The position numbers and the translations under genes are program-made. Positions 45,101-56,124 of a stretch of DNA of 64,000 nucleotides are shown piece after piece. Source of the stretch: Arthrinium phaeospermum (Eukaryota; Ascomycota; Sordariomycetes; Amphisphaeriales; Apiosporaceae); assembly GCA_006503535.1 (NCBI GenBank), contig QYRS01000002.1, positions 2,294,001 through 2,358,000 on the forward strand, given 5' to 3'. The stretch's first letter is position 1. Each line of letters opens with the position of its first letter. The notes below the pieces were generated by a model that saw only the letters and a list, made by a program, of their open reading frames with translations, did no database searches and was not told the DNA's origin.

Positions 45101-47979
45101 GCAACGCTGCATGCCATACGAGGTCTAGTGTCTAGCTCGCCTGCCCTGCCCACCACCGCTCACGCCAAGTGAGGAAGCCATAGACATGATGCCACCGTCG
45201 ATGTTGAAGCGCCTAGACGCCCTGATCGACAACATCGGGTCACTTCTGCCCTGGAGTTTTTTTGTATGGGTAATGTCATTAAAGCGTAGGGTTGCAAGAT
45301 TGGCTTGATCCCCAGTCGGTCCAGATGCATCCAAGAATGCGTCGTTTCGGGTCTGTGACCGACCAGCAACGGCTTTGTGTGTCGAGAGAGGCAGTGATTG
45401 GCGTCGCCCATGCCAGGGCCCCGATGCTAGGCCAAAGGCTCCTGGCTAGGCCGCCTTCCCAATCGGCGTCACAGTGGATCTCGCGTGTCCTGCTGGGTTA
45501 CGCCCAACGTCACCGCGCACATCATTCGCTTACTTGCCGTGCATCGCGAGTAAGTTCTTGAAGATTTCAGGAAATCCAACGGGACTCGCACGCGGCCTGC
45601 TGTTACTTGCAACAATAATCGCTCACGGAAAGCCGGCTTGTCACCTGTCTCTCTCTGCGGCGTGATAAGAATACTCTCCCCTGAGACGGTAGGAGTGCAT
45701 GTTTAAACGTTCCAAGGGGGCAACATCGGCTCGTGGAGTCTAATGCGGGGGAGGACAATTGTGTGCAGCTATTAAGCATGTCGTCGTGCCTGTCAGACTG
45801 ACACGTAGTGTGCACATGCGCAACACGCATTTTTCCCTCGACCGCAGGGCCAGTAAGGTTCAAGGCCAACAGCGGCAAGTGGTCGGGTCTGATTAGAGAT
45901 GGTATGCAGATCATGAACTAGAAGCCCCTCGTAACATTGCCTTGCCCGTAGTAGTGCCAGCAAAGAGTGAGCACTGGAACCCTGCCTGCTGCAAAGCAAA
46001 TGCGAATTTTGGAAGCCAACGAGCCACAGCGTATCAAACGTTGATCACTCTGCCACCACCGGTGCGTCCGGGAAATATGGCTTCTGACATCTTAACATGG
46101 GACGTATTAGATTGCCGTCCTATATGTGAGGATTCTTAGCTCAGAACGCTAGAAGGATGGACAACTGCGAGTATCGCTGTTGATTGGGCATGTCGTCTGA
46201 AGGTGGCATGGCACAGGTGCTTGTGACTACCACCCGCTACATACCTAGGTATCACTATCACCCAGCTTCCAGCTCGCCAGGACAGCGCCCCGTATTTCGA
46301 TTCGCGTTGGCGCAAACCGAATATTCGAAGACTGTTTTCGGTCGCATTCACGACTCTTGCCCAAAGTTGGTGCTTGGAGCAATGTTAGGCATGTAGTGGT
46401 ATTAGGTCATGAGCAGCTTTCTCGTTTCGGGGAAATCCATTGGTTCAGCTCCAAATGGGCCTCATTTGCCAACTTCCAGCTCTGGGCACGCAGCATGGTC
46501 ACTTGTCAACATACCTGATTTTAAATTTCTGGTCCGCAGCTCACACAGTAAATATACTTGACCTTGGAACTACGGAGTCAATACCATCATCCGCCAAGAA
46601 AAAACCAGAACGGAGTTGATGGCTGGCTGATTTTCTGGGTGGTTATTGTTACCACGTGTGTTAATGGCAGGCATCGTCAAAGCCGGACTGTTTCGCCAGG
46701 CATTCGGCACCATACTTCCCCTGGGCAGCCAGCTTGACTCATTGCCACGGCTTATTGGTGGATCGGCCATATATTTGTTTCGTAGGGCAACTTAAGCTGA
46801 CTTGGCTATAGCATGAACCGTTAAGGGCCCGGGCAGTGGGCACCCCTCCCAGACCCTGAAACGGGAATTTATGTAAATGGCCCATGAGTTCGGACCAAAG
46901 CCCAACGTGTGGACTAGATCTGGAGATCCGCGCAGAACATCCGCGGGCCTCTTCCGGAGTGCTTCTGCCGGATACCGGTCCCAGAACCGGTCCCATAGGC
47001 TGGAGCGTCTCGAGCGTCCGGTCCTGAGCTATTGAATGGCGAACAGTTCTGGACAGGCGGACTCTGCAGGTGATGATCATTTGCCACGCGCGGAGTTGAA
47101 GTACTTATTTGTTCAGGCTCATTTATTGCTTGATGCCTGTATGTTTCCGCCGACCCCAGGTCTTAGTAAAACGCTGTTTACTGGACGAACTCGCCCGTCA
47201 TCTGCTGCTCTTCGTTGCTTTTGGGTGCATTAGGCCGATGCAGGCAAGATTGGGAAAAATCGGCAACTGACCCGAATCAAATCAATCGTTGCCAAATAAG
47301 TGTTTCGAAGACTCTATGCGTCCGGGCTGCGTCTGAACTGAGACGCGGAAAAGACATTGTCGCATTGGACCTTGGACATTCAACCGAGGGTTTCCGGGTC
47401 TGTGCGAGCCACAGAATAAAGAGGCAACCAAGGGATAAGCCAGTGAAGTTTTCCAATGGCGAGAAATCCCAGGTGGGTTTGTGCAATGGGTCGCTGGAAA
47501 TTGGAGGTAATGAAATTCGACTTCGGATACCATCAAAACCAAGGTCAAGATTATATGAAAATTATTATTAGGCCCGACTGCTGCAGGTTCGACACATCTT
47601 GACGTCCAGTCTGCTGCAGACCCTGTCCTTGCAACTGGAGGTTCAAAGCATGGAACCATCCAGATGCCAACTTGGACCTCGCGCCAGCTGCGAAGCGAGC
47701 TGACAGCTGGCAGCCCATCTTAGTTGTCGTCAAGGGCAACGCGACTTCCCCATGTTTACCAAAGCAAGGCAAGTAAAGTGGTCTCGAGACGATTTTTTGT
47801 TTCATGGAAACATGTGATTTTGAGAACACCATAGAGACATCGACATCATCGCCAGATACACGCATGTATCTACCAAGTGGATCCACGCTTTTCCATATCC
47901 CATAAGCGAAACTGAGATTATTCATCGCAAGTACCAACGCGACCGACGGCTCAAAGCAGTCAAACATAACAACGCCAAC
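42122..47979. other. 5.9-kb region without a recognisable gene
   Basis: Base composition is near genome-normal, with no RIP bias. Short open stretches occur on both strands (for example 43312-43722, 45603-45914, 46739-47080, 47551-47967) but none has a domain, signal peptide or convincing splice context. CT-rich and GA-rich tracts at 42540-43080 may be the long leader or promoter of the 841-residue gene. The left part could hold long 5' leaders and the right part the Nuf2 promoter; a noncoding RNA is possible. I see no tRNA with both a proper A box and B box. Confidence 0.5.
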
Positions 47980-49428
47980 ATGTCGTTCAATCCGCGGATG
48001 TCAATCATCCCGCCATCCCAGACCACGTCTCGCACGACGCGCAAAAAGGAAGAAGAGGCAGATGCGTTCATGCGGCTGCCGGACAAAGAGATTGTCGGAT
48101 GCATAACAGACATCGGAATCCCTTTCACGGTGGCCGACCTGAACAAGCCCAACGCGGTGCAGGTGCAGATGATCTTCGAGTGGTTCGCCGAGCTGCTCCT
48201 CAACGCAACGCGCGAGTCCGTCGAGCCGGCCATGCGCTCCGCCGCCGAGGACATCTGCGGCGACTACCCAGACGTCGTGCCGCCCGACACGCGCAACCTG
48301 ATGGGCTTCTACGTCTCGCTGCGCCGGCTGCTGCTCGAGTGCGGCGTCACCGACTTCAGCTTCACAGACCTCTACAAGCCCACCCACGACCGCCTGGTCA
48401 AGATCTTCAGCTACCTGATCAACTTTGTGCGCTTCCGGGAGAGCCAGACCAACGTCATCGATCAGCACTTCAACAAGGCCGAGACCACCAAGGCCCGTAT
48501 CGAGGCCCTGTACGAGTCGAACCAGGAAATGGAGGTGCGGCTGGCCGACATGAAGCAGAACCGCAGGGCGTTGGAGGCGCAGGCGCGCGAGAAGACGGCT
48601 AGGAATGAGGAGCTCAAGAAGACGCTGCTGGATCTGCGACGGAATCAAGAGAAGGTTGCGGCCAGACTGGAAGAAGCGAAGGCGAGAAAGGGTGAGCTGG
48701 CGCAGAGGCTCGAACAGAAAACCGCCGACAAACTGCACCTGAAGCAGGAGAGCGCGAAGTTACGGCCATACACCCTGCAAAGTCCCACCGCTTTGCAGAC
48801 GAGCCTCACGGAGCTCAACAACACCCTTAACTCCGACAAGGGCCACATCGATGCCCTGGACCGCAGAGCCCGCGCGCTGCAGACGTCGACAGATTCCTTC
48901 ACAGTAGTCGCAGCTGATGTCGCCTCTTGCATAAAGCTACTCGACGAGATCTCTACGGAGCTGTCCAAGGAGGAAGAGGAAAATGCGCGGAATTCCAAGC
49001 AGCGGGATGCACTATCCGAACGCGGTAACAACGTCAAGGAGGTCGAGCGCACAGAGGCCCTGCTCCAGCGCCAGCTATCGAAATGGAACGAGCGGACGGA
49101 GAAGCTGCGCGACCAAAGCCGGGAAAAGGCGCACGAGGCCAAGGAAAAGATGGAAGAGCTGAGGGCGCTGCACAAGAAGCTGACCGAGGAGCGATCGGCC
49201 AAGGGCACCGATATCGAGAGGCGGCGCGTGCGCATCGAGCAGACGGAGAAGAAGGTAAGAAGCCCAGCCCATCCCAGGACTCATATGCGCAACATGCTAA
49301 CTCAACAATCCTAGATGATGGACCTCAAGGAGAACATTGAGAACGAGGTCCGCAATGCGTACGACGAATACCTCAAGATGGAGTCGCATATCAAGCTGTA
49401 CATTACGGAGATGGAGCAGGCTATCTGA
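47980..49428 (+). CDS. nuf2: Kinetochore protein Nuf2 (NDC80 complex)
   Basis: Two exons: 47980-49254 and 49315-49428, with a 60-bp intron (donor GTAAGA, TGCTAAC branch site, acceptor CCTAG, phase 0), giving 462 residues, the usual length for fungal Nuf2. Residues about 30-150 are the calponin-homology domain ([22 protein letters not shown]). Residues about 160-460 are coiled coil, typical of the rod that pairs with Ndc80 and ends by joining Spc24/Spc25. It is an essential part of the microtubule-binding outer kinetochore in the nucleus. The gene ends 261 bp from the convergent gene at 49690. Confidence 0.95.
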
Positions 49429-49689
49429 TCTGGTTGGTCTGTGGAATTGGTTTACGATAATGTTATGAATGATGAAAGGATACCCCTGGAGTATTTGCAT
49501 TAAGGCGTCAGGTGTCTCTGGTACCCTTCGAGGGGTACAGGTAGTATTATAGACCTGTATGGATTTGGACATCAAAGGCCATGAGCGGAAATGGTAATGA
49601 ATGTGACTTCGTGTTATGTTAATGTTGCTATGTGTTCGGGTTATCATGGCTCCTAAGCCTCAGTGGTCGTTATCGTGGGGAAATTCGAG

Positions 49690-50613
49690 CTAAACCCCTT
49701 GATCTTTAAGTCGCTCATCCCATTCCCCCTTGCCAAAGTCGCACCACCGGCTCAGAACCCGTCCGACTTCGACGGCTCTCCCGGACCAACCACCTCCCTC
49801 GTCTGCGTCGAACAGTCCCGGCCTGAGTGCAACGCCCCCGCTGAGTATCGGCACTTTCTCTCTGAGGATCTGCTGCAAAGCCTCCTCGCCCCTAACCTTG
49901 GTCTCGCTACCGCCATCGCGAGTTTCATCCTCGTACAACAACTGATCTTGCGCATGGCCATCTTCATCGTCATCAGCAGGCTGCTGATAGAGCGAGGGCG
50001 AAGGCGCGAGCGCAGGCGGAGGCGGATCTGCCACCTCGACGCGCCACCCGAGCAGCCGGCCCGTCTCGGCCACGGCTGCGCACGTCGTGCCCAGGCCCTG
50101 TGCGCTCCACTCGCTCGTGTCCCGGTGCAGGGCCACGAGGCCGTAGATGATCAGGTGGGGCGGCCTGCGGGTGGTGGGCGAGCGGAAGGATGACGGCGGT
50201 GGCGGGATGGTGGTAGAAGAGCTGGGTGAGAAGACGGCCAAGTAGGCCCGCAGGTGCGTTACCGTGGGCGTGTAGATGGTCCTGATGTGCCGCGATATGG
50301 AGAGCTGGTATAGCGGAGATGAGAGTAGCCTAATGTTTGGGTCCGGGGGTGGTGGCGGCCGCGGTGGTAGTTTTGCTTGGGGTTCCGGCAATGGGTTATT
50401 GTTGTTGTTGTTATGATTGATTTCTTCGGGTATGGTGCTGGCATCTGGCACGGGCTTATCCAGCTGTATCGTCTCATTGACGAGTGCTTCCAGGAATTCT
50501 GCCCGTGAGGAGCATATTATGAGCGTTGTCGGGTGGACATGGTGATCCAGGATGTAAGTGAGTAGCTCAGATGGCAATGCTGGTGAGAGAACCAGCACGT
50601 TGGCGGCCGGCAT
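49690..50613 (-). CDS. Unknown 307-residue protein, possibly RecA-like fold
   Basis: A single exon on the minus strand from ATG 50613. The N-terminus has alternating beta and alpha character (Val-Leu-Val-Leu-Ser-Pro near the start, then Thr-Leu-Ile-Ile-Cys-Ser). The middle has a Leu-Ile-Ile-Tyr-Gly-Leu strand followed by a Ser-Ala-Gln-Gly-Leu-Gly helix. This is reminiscent of the RecA-like core of recombination paralogues that have lost the P-loop. Low-complexity Asn/Pro and Gly/Pro insertions separate these elements. The C-terminus ends with a conserved-looking Arg-Trp-Cys-Asp-Phe. No Walker A motif is seen. The fold idea is tentative. It is divergent from the AP-3 beta gene across 454 bp. 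Confidence 0.7.
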   Translation of the reverse strand: MPAANVLVLSPALPSELLTYILDHHVHPTTLIICSSRAEFLEALVNETIQLDKPVPDASTIPEEINHNNNNNNPLPEPQAKLPPRPPPPPDPNIRLLSSPLYQLSISRHIRTIYTPTVTHLRAYLAVFSPSSSTTIPPPPSSFRSPTTRRPPHLIIYGLVALHRDTSEWSAQGLGTTCAAVAETGRLLGWRVEVADPPPPALAPSPSLYQQPADDDEDGHAQDQLLYEDETRDGGSETKVRGEEALQQILREKVPILSGGVALRPGLFDADEGGGWSGRAVEVGRVLSRWCDFGKGEWDERLKDQGV

Positions 50614-51067
50614 TGATAGGTAAACAACAGTAGTGTTTGCTCAACGCCAATGCATGCTTTTTCATCTGTATTAGGCTTCAAATCGGTTCAATTGAAATTT
50701 CATGGAGAATACTCAAAAAGCCAATTGCAGGTAGGCCCTTAAATGGTGATGATGGCATTTGCAGGTATCACTGCAGCTAGGGTGCTAAGGTTTATGTATA
50801 CCCAGCTTGCCCAGGCGCCCGGTCCGTCCCGCTAATATTTGGGGGGAGAGAGCTCGGCCGTCGCACACAAGAGAAAAGCCCCGCCAACGATACAGCAAGC
50901 AGCAGCTTCCGGCCGCCGGGGGTCTCAATTACGTACGTACGTCACGTACAAGTATTTCCTACCTTCACTTTACCCGGCATCACTATAACCCACACACCCA
51001 GGCACACGACAAACAGCAGCTAGGGAGCTGACTGTGCGTCCAAGCCAATTCTTCTTTTATTTTCCAT
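50614..51067. promoter_or_regulatory. Divergent promoter between the 307-residue protein gene and AP-3 beta
   Basis: 454 bp between divergent starts. An alternating ACGTACGTACGTCACGTAC stretch lies at about 50931-50950. No factor site is asserted. Confidence 0.5.
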
Positions 51068-53593
51068 CATGGAGTCCATATCGCGCATCTCGAGTCTGCT
51101 CGAGAGTGGTAAGCAAAATGGCTCCCTGCTCTGTCCTCTGTCCTCTTGTCTTGGGCCCGGAACTAATCATGGACGATGATCGACCACCACAGCACGCGAG
51201 CTCACCCTAGACGCCGCCCAGGCCGCCCGAAGCAGCACGCGCACCGCGACCAAGTCCCTCCCGACCGCCGCCCTGAAGAAGCTCCTCGACAGCCGCAATG
51301 AGCGCGAGATCCAAGATGGCCTGCGCCGCGTCACCGCCATGATGTACCGCGGGCAGCGCACCCTGCCCTTCTTCTCGTCGGTGGTCAAGAACGTGGCCTC
51401 GCCCAACCTCGAGATCAAGAAGCTCGTCTACATCTACCTCATCCACCACGCCGAGCAGGAGCCCGACCTGGCCCTGCTGTCCATCAAACACCATCCAGAA
51501 GTCCCTCTCCGACGGCAACCCCAGGTCCGCGCCCTCGCCCTCCGCACCATGTCCGGCATCCGCGTCCCCGTCATCTCCCAGATCGTATCCCTCGCCATCA
51601 AGAAGGGCGCCGGCGACATGAGCCCCCTCGTCCGCCGCGCCGCTGCTCTCTCTCTTCCCAAGTGCTACCGCCTCGAGCCCGCCTGCCTGCCCCAGCTGAT
51701 CGAGTACCTGTCCGGCCTCCTGGGCGACAAGCAATACTTTGTCGCTGGTGCTGCCGTGTCCGCCTTCCTCGAGATCTGCCCGGAGCGACTCGACCTGATA
51801 CATCCGCACTACAGAAGCCTGGTTAAGAAGGTTGTCGACATGGATGAGTGGAGTCAGTTGGCTATGCTCCGCCTGATGAACGTCTACGCTCGCAAATGTT
51901 TCCCGAGGCGGACGCGCAGCGTCAACAAGGCCCAGGAGACATCGAGCGGCGACCTTCAGGATTTCTATGGCGACGGTAAAACGGCAGCGCCCGATGGGAG
52001 CGAAGAGACCGTGGTGCTGGATCCCGATCTGGTTTTGCTCCTGAACACGATCAAGCCCCTCTTGCAGAGCCGCAACTCGGGCGTGGTGCTGGCTGTGGCA
52101 CGGTGCTACGCAAACATTGGTACCCCGAATACACAAGGACGGCCGTCGGTCCGTTGGTCGCATTGATGCGTTCAGCGCAAGACATCGAGCAAGTGGCCCT
52201 TTACAACATTGTCTCTGTCTGCCTGGTGCACCCGGCCTCCTTCGTCAAATACGCCTCGCACTTCCTGGTCCGCGCCACCGACAGCGCGCCTGTGTGGGAG
52301 CTCAAGCTGGAGATCCTCACCCTCATCTTCCCCCACGCGCCCCTCCACACCAAAAGCCTCATCCTCAACGAGCTCGAGCACTTCTCCCGCGGCACGAATA
52401 AGGCCCTCGTGCGCGAGGCGGTCCGAGCCATCGGGCGATGTGCGCAGACGGACCCGGCCACAGCGCCGCGGTGCCTGCGACTTCTTCTTGGGCAGATAAC
52501 GAGTCTGGACGGCACACTGGCCGCGGAGTCGTTGACGGTCATACGGCATCTCATCCAGCAGGACCCTGAAGCCCATACGGGCACCGTGGTGCGGCTGGCC
52601 AAGAACCTGGACTCGGCTACGGATCCGCAGGCTCGTGCGACCATCATCTGGTGGTGGGCGAGTTCGCCGGTCTCAATGGCGAGGACAACATTGCCGCGGA
52701 CGTTCTCCGCATTCTGCTGAGGGAGTTCACCGATGAGTCCGAGATTGCGAAGCGGCAGATTGTATTGCTGGCCGCCAAGGTCTATCTGCATCACATCAAT
52801 CGCGAGGCCGAGAGACTGCAGCAGGAACAACAGCAAAAGGAGCAGGAGAAGCCGGCATCGGAAGAGAACGGCGAAGATGAGGACGCGCCGCCTCAGTCCC
52901 CTGCACCTGCTGTCCAACTGCCGTCGGAAGACCACCCCATCGCGAAGCTGTGGAACTACGTGCTGCTGCTCGTGCGCTACGACACCTCGTACGACCTCCG
53001 CGACCGCACCCGCCTTTACAAGGCGCTCCTCGAGGTCCCGCAGCTCGCGACCCTCATGCTGCTGGCGCCCAAGCCCGCGCCCCAGGCCCTCAGCCCGTCC
53101 GAGACGCGCAAGGGGCTGCTGCTGGGCTCCTCGGCCCTGGTCCTGGCCGGCGGCGGCGGTGTGCATGGCCTGCGCGGCTACGAGCCCCTGCCTGCCTGGG
53201 TCCCGGAGGGCAGAGAGCCTGACCCCAAGCTGCGCGGTACGCAGGAAGGCGGGGGCCGAGTATGGCGACGGAATGTCGCGCGGTTCTATACCCGCGTCGC
53301 AGCAGCTGGACGAGGCCTCGTCTTCTAGGGGCATGGAAGCCGCTGGCGCGGGCAAGAGCAATGGGTCCGGTGCCAAGACGCTGGATGATTGGTTGGCGGA
53401 GGATGAGGGTGAGAGCGAGGAAGAGGAAGAGGAATCTGGCGAAGGGGAGGAAGAGGAAGACGACGACGAAGAAGAGGAGTCTGGGGAAGAGTATGAGACG
53501 GACGAAGGAGGAGAGGAAGAAGGCGAAGATGAAGATGAAGATGACGATAGTGAAGGGGAGAAAGGGGAACTGCAGCGGTTCCTTGATGACTAA
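51068..53593 (+). CDS. apl6: AP-3 complex subunit beta, frame broken by five single-base indels
   Basis: Exon 1 is 51068-51107; an 85-bp intron leads to exon 2 from 51193 to the stop at 53593, about 813 codons. The protein clearly follows fungal AP-3 beta: an adaptin ARM/HEAT trunk, then an acidic Glu/Asp/Ser hinge and a short C-terminus. It acts in cargo sorting from Golgi or endosome to vacuole. The frame is disrupted by one extra A in 51486-51488, one missing C at 51519-51522, one missing base at about 52123-52129, one missing base at about 52649-52657 and one extra G at 53251-53255. Between these points family-like sequence continues in a shifted frame. There are no other in-frame stops. 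Most hits are in homopolymers, so either base-calling errors or a young pseudogene would explain it. Confidence 0.9.
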
Positions 53594-54035
53594 CCTGAAA
53601 TGCTTTAGTAATCCTACATCAGCTGGCCGTACCTCAAAAGCAGAGTCGAATAAAAATCTATATTTCAAAATGCTGTCCCCGTTTGGCTCAATGGCTACTT
53701 TTTGAAGCTGATGCTCTTGTGAGGTGGAGGTGAAAGGGATGTAGCTTACACGTTCCAAATGTTGATCTGCTTGTTAACCCCAATCCATTTTCATATCTAG
53801 TACACCGAGACGCCTCGTCCCATTGCCTCGAAACAATAACTTTAATAATACACGACATTCGAATAGCTCATTCGACGACCAATGTCTGTGAGCAGGCGCC
53901 CATTTCCATACAGGCACAAACAACCCCGACCAAATTCCAACCCCATCGAATGAGTTAAGCCAGCAACTCCGGTCAACGACACCGAACCCGTCGCGCCAAA
54001 ACGCCATCAAACTCCAAACATGAATCAAATCTATC
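53594..54035. other. Intergenic between convergent genes
   Basis: This holds the 3' ends of AP-3 beta (plus) and the acyl-CoA reductase gene (minus). No other feature was recognised. Confidence 0.5.
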
Positions 54036-55742
54036 TTATGCAGCCACTGCCACGCCAGTTATAATATCCTGTGACTTCTCTGGCAGGCTGTCCTCGCCGT
54101 TTACCGACATCTCCTCATCTTGTTCTTCTTCATCTCCCACCTTCACCGCGTCGTCCCCAGTCACACCGGCAGCGTCCATGATGGACGAAGCAGGAGACCC
54201 CCCGGACACCGACCCATCGTCGGCGCTGCTGGCATCATCGTCATCACACTCCTCGCCGCCGCTGCTGCTGCTACTCGAGCCCGACCCTGAGACCGTTTCT
54301 TCGCATTCGCTCTCGCTCGGGCTGTACAGCTTCTCCGTCGCGACGGTCTGCAGCGAGACATCGAGCTTGAGCAGGAACCGCGCCGCGCCGCGGAACACGC
54401 GCTCGAGGTACTCGTCGACCTCAAAGCCGGCGTCGAGCAAGGGGGCGGAGGAGGAGGACCGGAAGTCGTAGGCGTGCGACTCGAAATGCGCAAAGTACCG
54501 GTTGCAGCTCTGCTGCATGCGGCGGGCCCGCGCCAGGTTCCGGCCCAGCTTGGCGTCGCCCGACACGGCGGCCCAGGCGCGGCCCAGCGCCAGGGGCACG
54601 GCCTGGTGCACGAAGTCGGCGAGGGGCAGCAGGAGGGCGTGCTGGCCGTGGTAGCGCAGGCTGGGCTTCATGGTCGGGTGGGCGGGGAGGCGGTTGCTGG
54701 ACATGATGCGGTAGACTGTTTGTTGCTGTCGGTTAGTAGGGGCTGACAGGTTACGGCTGTGAAAGAAGAAGAGGAGTGAAATGTAGGCCGACTTACCTTG
54801 CGCGGCGGAGATGTTGTGCTGGATTCCCGCCGTGGCGTGGAAGATGCGGAGGGGGTACGAGAGGGAGGAGCCATCCTTCTTGATCTGAGGGACGTCGGTC
54901 AGACACGTCGAGACCAGGCTCATGGCCACGTCGTCCACGGGGACGATGTCCAGACCGCTATCGAGTTCGCCGCTCACGACGCGCAGGACGCCCGTCCAGA
55001 CTCCCGTGAAGATGCCGGTCGCGCCGGCGTAGCTGTCGACCCATCCGGGCATCGGGTACTGCCAGGCCGCCGAGACGATGCTGGGCCGCACGATGGTCAG
55101 CGGCAGCTCGAGCCGGGACTCGGCCACGACGTGCTCGGCCAGGCATTTGGTCAGGGTGTACAGGTTGGGGTGGCCCGTGAGCCTGAGGGCGTCGTCGCCC
55201 GACAGCGCGCCCGACCGGAGCCGCTCGCACAGCTCCGCGGCCGGCACCGGTAGCGGGACCAGCTGCTCGCGGATGGGCTCCGCGGACCAGGGCGTCACGT
55301 AGGCCGTCGACGTGAGCACGGCGTGGCGCAGCTGGCGGCAGCGGCGCGCCAGCACCAGCAGGTTGAGGGAGCTGCCCACGTTCTCGCGCAGCAGCACGTC
55401 GGCCGCGGCCATGAAGGAGATGCTGGCGGCGCAGTGGATGATGTGCGTGGTGTTCTTGTAGAGGTACGCGGCGTCGCTCGGGTCCGCGATGCCGCAGTCG
55501 TCCGTGGCCATGTCGCCCTCGACGACGCGCACGTCGTCTGTCCAGCCGGGGGCCAGCAGGCTGAAGCACGGCGACGACTTGGCCAGGTCGAGGAAGCGCT
55601 CCCGCGCGCCCTTGGTCTTGTTGGCCCGCACCAGCACGACCACCTTGTCGAAGGGGAAGCTGGCCCGGCAGCGGAAGAGGGTCTCAACCACGACCTTACC
55701 CACGAAGCCGGTGGAGCCGGTGACGAGGATCACGTTCCCCAT
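54036..55742 (-). CDS. Fatty acyl-CoA reductase (FAR, male-sterility-2 type)
   Basis: Two exons on the minus strand: 54797-55742 and 54036-54715, with an 81-bp intron (donor GTAAGT, ACTAACC branch site, acceptor AACAG, phase 1), giving 541 residues. The start is the Met before Gly-Asn-Val-Ile-Leu-Val-Thr-Gly, placing the NADPH-binding Gly-x-x-Gly-x-x-Gly at residues 9-15. An upstream in-frame ATG at 55883 is less likely. The SDR active-site Tyr-x-x-x-Lys is at 195-199. The C-terminal FAR region follows, then a Ser/Asp/Glu-rich tail of about 90 residues. The family reduces fatty acyl-CoA to alcohol for wax or ether lipid. No adenylation or carrier domain is attached, unlike the fungal NRPS-like reductases. 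Confidence 0.9.
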   Translation of the reverse strand: MGNVILVTGSTGFVGKVVVETLFRCRASFPFDKVVVLVRANKTKGARERFLDLAKSSPCFSLLAPGWTDDVRVVEGDMATDDCGIADPSDAAYLYKNTTHIIHCAASISFMAAADVLLRENVGSSLNLLVLARRCRQLRHAVLTSTAYVTPWSAEPIREQLVPLPVPAAELCERLRSGALSGDDALRLTGHPNLYTLTKCLAEHVVAESRLELPLTIVRPSIVSAAWQYPMPGWVDSYAGATGIFTGVWTGVLRVVSGELDSGLDIVPVDDVAMSLVSTCLTDVPQIKKDGSSLSYPLRIFHATAGIQHNISAAQGKSAYISLLFFFHSRNLSAPTNRQQQTVYRIMSSNRLPAHPTMKPSLRYHGQHALLLPLADFVHQAVPLALGRAWAAVSGDAKLGRNLARARRMQQSCNRYFAHFESHAYDFRSSSSAPLLDAGFEVDEYLERVFRGAARFLLKLDVSLQTVATEKLYSPSESECEETVSGSGSSSSSSGGEECDDDDASSADDGSVSGGSPASSIMDAAGVTGDDAVKVGDEEEQDEEMSVNGEDSLPEKSQDIITGVAVAA

Positions 55743-56092
55743 TATGATGATCGAAAACAACTGGATGAAATGTAGTAGAAGGAAAGTAAGGTAAAGTCTA
55801 GAGGATGCTACTGTGCGGCTGCTGGTATCGAAAGTTTGGGTCTCAAGAGTAACAGGATCGACAGGCACTTTATATCCAGTCACGGTGACAGGAGTGACAG
55901 GAGTTTCTCTTGGCTCATCCCCTGCGTTAATATGCCGCTGTCCTAACTAACCGCATGCCTCCAAGTTTTACGCCGCGATACCCCATCTCGGCCGGTATAT
56001 GGCAATCAGGAGGACTCCCGCCAAGAGATTTCATATCAACTGAGATTTGGGGCATGTCAAAGTGTTGACGGGTGGAAGCCAGCAGCGACACA

Positions 56093-56124
<32 letters not shown>

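Noticed and set aside
48001..48738. 245-codon minus-strand frame over nuf2
   Set aside because: It overlaps the well-supported Nuf2 coding exon and its product is a compositional mirror of GC-rich codons.
51203..52163. 318-codon minus-strand frame over AP-3 beta
   Set aside because: Shadow of the GC-rich adaptin coding sequence; the plus-strand protein is unmistakable.
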